A stretch of DNA of 64,000 nucleotides, taken from SG8-38 sp041576815. GTDB taxonomy: Bacteria > Myxococcota_A > Polyangia > Polyangiales > Houyiibacteriaceae. Shown here piece after piece: positions 61,779-64,000 of this stretch. Within the stretch, counting starts at the first letter, position 1, and every line of letters starts with the position of its first letter. The DNA lies in contig JBFGKE010000013.1 in NCBI GenBank assembly GCA_041576815.1, positions 18,534-82,533 on the forward strand, in the 5' to 3' direction. Position numbers and translations under genes: made by a program. The notes under the pieces were generated by a model that did not search any database, had not been told where the DNA came from, and was given only the letters and a program-made list of their open reading frames with translations.

Positions 61779-63548
61779 TCAGCAGACCGCGCCGTCGGGG
61801 ATGCACGCCCAGCTCGTCCAACAGAACCCGCAGTACGTGCCCTCGCCGCAACCTGTGGCGCGGCAGTCGAACTGCGAGAGACACTCGTCGAGCTCGGGAG
61901 TCGGCGTCCAACCGCACCCGCCCCATGGCTGGCGCTCGCAGATGCCGACCTCTCGGTAGCAGGCGAACTCGGGCAGAGCGACGCAGGGCGACACCATCGG
62001 CTGATCCGCGCAGATCTCACCGTTGCAGCCTGTGGGACGACAATCGTCGATCGGCGGCTCGCACCAGCCGACACACACGTCGCAGGCGGGGCAAGCCGGG
62101 TCCTGCAGGCACACCTCGGCCGCGTTGCAGTGCTTACCATCGGGGCACTGTTCGGGGCCGTAGCACTTCGGCACGCATTCTCCATCGAAGTTGCGGACGT
62201 GCGTTTCCGGACAGTCGTCGCTGCACTCGCCTTCATAGGCCACCCGAACGTGGGCACATCGGGCTTCGCACTCGTTGCCATACGTTTGCCCGTCGACACC
62301 ACAGACCGGCGCGTAGATCTCGGGGCAGCCGCAGCGTTCGCACACCCCCGCAATATCTGGGGCATCGGGCCCGAGCATGCCGGGATACGGGACCCCGTCA
62401 CGCTCGCAGATGTAGCCGACCGGGCAATCGAAGTCGTCGCCGCAGAATAGTTGCTGCGGAACGCACTCGCCGGCCTCGCACACGTACCCTGGCGCGCAGT
62501 CGATCAGCGCGCAGAGGTCCACGCAGACGCCGGGCGGCGGGGGCAGTGGATGACTCTTACTCGAGTCCGCGTGATCGCCCGGCGGGAAATGATGGAAGCG
62601 CTCGCAGTAGTGACCCGGCGGGCAGTCGCCGTCGTCGTAGCACTCGCCCGGGCGATCATCAGGGAGAATCTTGCAGACGAACTCCAGGTCGCCGAGCGGT
62701 GTCATCGCCACCCTCCCCTCGAGAAGAGTCTGCTCGCCGTCACAGAACAGCAGCCCCTCGCCCTCGAAGACGCCTCCGAACACCGGTGGCTCGAGCAGCT
62801 CGAAGCCCGCGCCGAACGGCTCGCCGAGGCGCAACATCTCGTACGGCGTCACGAAGACCAGCCCTACGATGCCCGGCACCTGGGGGCTCTCGCACTCGGC
62901 TTTGAATCCATCCTGCCAACGCGGATCGACCCGGCACATGCCCTCGCCGAAGCGCTCGAGACACTCGACCAGCTCGTGGGTGGGCGTGAAGCCGCATTGC
63001 CCGTTTTGCTGACGCTCGCAGGTCGCCTCCTGGTAGCACGCGTACACGGGACGCCACTCGCAGGTGCTCGCGATATCCATCCCCTCCTCGACGCACAGGT
63101 GGTCACTGCAGCCAGCGCGCACGCAGCCATGACCGGGCGGCTCTTCGCAGTACCCGGCGTATTGGATGCCGACCCCCGCGCATGCCGCCTCGCACGCGTT
63201 GATGTAGTTCCGACCGTCGCCCCCGCAGACGGGCTCGAAGACCCCCGGACAGTTGCAGCGGGTCGGGCCCGGAATGCACCAATGGGCCTCCGCATCCCCC
63301 GGCATCGGCATGCACGCATCACCGACGAAACAGTCGACCGGCGAATCACAGTGCATCGGGGCATCGCATCTGCCCCGGTGCTCGACGTCACGCTCGCCGT
63401 TGGCAGCGTCCTCGACGGAATAGGTCCGTCCATCTTTGCCGCAGACGAATCCCTCCAACGGGAACGCGGTGCTGCTCGTTTCACCACAGCCGGCAACCAT
63501 CAGAGCGGCGATGCCGACGACCACGCAGGCCAACCAATGTCGTTTCAT
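61779..63548 (-). CDS. Kazal and eight-cysteine-cluster lipoprotein
   Basis: The 589-residue protein is cysteine-rich and secreted: signal sequence ending LMVAGC with lipobox Cys21. It has Kazal-type units (CNCPGVFEPVCGGDGRNY at about 98-134 and CGCPEIYAPVCGVDGQTY in the second half) and a more degenerate one near residue 36. Two similar eight-cysteine modules also occur, both with ACYxExxxCERQ and CGxTPTxELxECLxxF. Kazal domains inhibit serine proteases in eukaryotes; bacterial copies are mostly uncharacterised. ATG 63548 has GGAGAGG upstream. Confidence 0.85.
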   Translation of the reverse strand: MKRHWLACVVVGIAALMVAGCGETSSTAFPLEGFVCGKDGRTYSVEDAANGERDVEHRGRCDAPMHCDSPVDCFVGDACMPMPGDAEAHWCIPGPTRCNCPGVFEPVCGGDGRNYINACEAACAGVGIQYAGYCEEPPGHGCVRAGCSDHLCVEEGMDIASTCEWRPVYACYQEATCERQQNGQCGFTPTHELVECLERFGEGMCRVDPRWQDGFKAECESPQVPGIVGLVFVTPYEMLRLGEPFGAGFELLEPPVFGGVFEGEGLLFCDGEQTLLEGRVAMTPLGDLEFVCKILPDDRPGECYDDGDCPPGHYCERFHHFPPGDHADSSKSHPLPPPPGVCVDLCALIDCAPGYVCEAGECVPQQLFCGDDFDCPVGYICERDGVPYPGMLGPDAPDIAGVCERCGCPEIYAPVCGVDGQTYGNECEARCAHVRVAYEGECSDDCPETHVRNFDGECVPKCYGPEQCPDGKHCNAAEVCLQDPACPACDVCVGWCEPPIDDCRPTGCNGEICADQPMVSPCVALPEFACYREVGICERQPWGGCGWTPTPELDECLSQFDCRATGCGEGTYCGFCWTSWACIPDGAVC

Positions 63549-63694
63549 GTTCCTCTCCACGCGCAGGGGGTCCGGCGGTTTATCAGGCAACTTTGGTGCC
63601 ACCTCGCACGACGCAAAACCCCCTGATTTCACCCTCCTCGCCGCCATCAGGTGTGCCAGCCCGTGCCAGGCCGATGTCCGACGTTGCAAAAAGG

Positions 63695-64000
63695 TCAGCT
63701 CAGCCGCGCCAAACGTCGCCGCAGGCGCGCGATGCGACGGTCGGCCGCCTCGTCACCCTCCGCCAGCGCAGTCTCGGCCGCGTGCTCGAGCGCGCTTTGC
63801 AAATCGCGGCGGCGGTGCTCGTAGAGCTTGGCCAGGGAAAGCCGGACCGCCGCACGAAGAGCGCCGTCCTCTGCAGCCGCGAGCGCCGACAAGAGCGCCT
63901 GCTCCTCGCCATCGATGTCCCCCGCGCGGCGCGCCATTCGCCCCATCAAAAGCCATGCCTCGACCGTGCACGACGAGGCGCCACCCCCTCGGGCCGCGGC
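63695..64000 (-). CDS. C-terminal part of a helical (TPR-like) protein, cut by the window end
   Basis: An open frame runs from the window edge to TGA at 63695, giving 101 residues with no start inside. It is alpha-helical, rich in Ala, Arg and Leu, with the pattern ALRAAVRLSLAKLYEHRRRDLQSALEHA. I recall a similar LAKLYEHRRRD-type tail on YprB-like RNase H-fold proteins of myxobacteria, but this is memory only. The rest of the gene lies beyond 64000. Confidence 0.5.
   Translation of the reverse strand, partial: AAARGGGASSCTVEAWLLMGRMARRAGDIDGEEQALLSALAAAEDGALRAAVRLSLAKLYEHRRRDLQSALEHAAETALAEGDEAADRRIARLRRRLARLS

Overview
The window is a dense, GC-rich (roughly mid-60s percent by eye) stretch of a bacterial chromosome with about 60 genes on both strands. 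There are no rRNA or tRNA genes, no CRISPR array, no insertion sequence and no phage genes that I can see. The gene content suggests a member of the Myxococcota (deltaproteobacterial lineage, Polyangia-like). The clues are an rpoN-hpf-ptsN-hprK-rapZ-HPr-ptsI cluster, a zinc-ribbon Ser/Thr kinase, PilZ and TPR proteins with low-complexity linkers, and a Kazal/cysteine-cluster lipoprotein. This placement is inference from gene content; no marker phylogeny was possible.

Layout. Bases 1-4.3 kb: tail of an unknown gene, a PlsB-type glycerol-3-phosphate acyltransferase, a DUF2400 (TIGR02757) protein and a cysteine-less redoxin-like lipoprotein. Bases 4.3-10.4 kb: a minus-strand regulatory operon with sigma-54, hibernation factor, PtsN, HPr kinase, RapZ, HPr and enzyme I, joined by 4-base overlaps. 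Bases 10.5-18.8 kb: a degenerate receiver-GGDEF protein, small membrane and acetyltransferase genes, a PilZ protein with a 24-bp minisatellite, a NUDIX hydrolase, and a sugar/envelope trio (mannose-6-phosphate isomerase, family 2 glycosyltransferase, polysaccharide deacetylase) facing RNase HI. Bases 18.7-27 kb: AI-2E transporter, an odd RNase HII-like protein, a murein endopeptidase, a TPR protein with a dead zincin domain, a pseudouridine synthase and a PEP-synthase-like phosphotransferase. Bases 27-42.3 kb: purine synthesis (purF, purH, purD), tRNA modification (tsaC, tgt, queA), an acyl-CoA mutase with isobutyryl-CoA-mutase-type residues, and TPR proteins. Bases 42.3-50.4 kb: Ser/Thr kinase plus zinc-ribbon partner, then lysine, aromatic and pyrimidine synthesis (dapB, tyrA, pyrD, dapA). 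Bases 50.5-55.3 kb: membrane proteins and a class V aminotransferase. Bases 55.3-59 kb: a three-gene biotin-dependent acyl-CoA carboxylase. Bases 59-64 kb: glutamine amidotransferase, an inverted-repeat element, Dus, OsmC, a Kazal lipoprotein and a truncated gene.

Most of the window is core metabolism. No large unknown multi-gene system stands out. The notable signals are in single proteins: several regulators or enzymes keep the fold but have lost hallmark residues (pseudo-receiver/GGDEF, PilZ without RxxxR, redoxin without CxxC, zincin without HExxH, RNase HII-like with a changed active-site residue, a biotinyl domain without its lysine). There is also a mutase whose substrate-pocket residues match isobutyryl-CoA rather than methylmalonyl-CoA mutase, a promoter embedded in two palindromes, and a paired GGGGAC/GTCCCC inverted-repeat element. 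Convergent genes overlap tail to tail unusually often.
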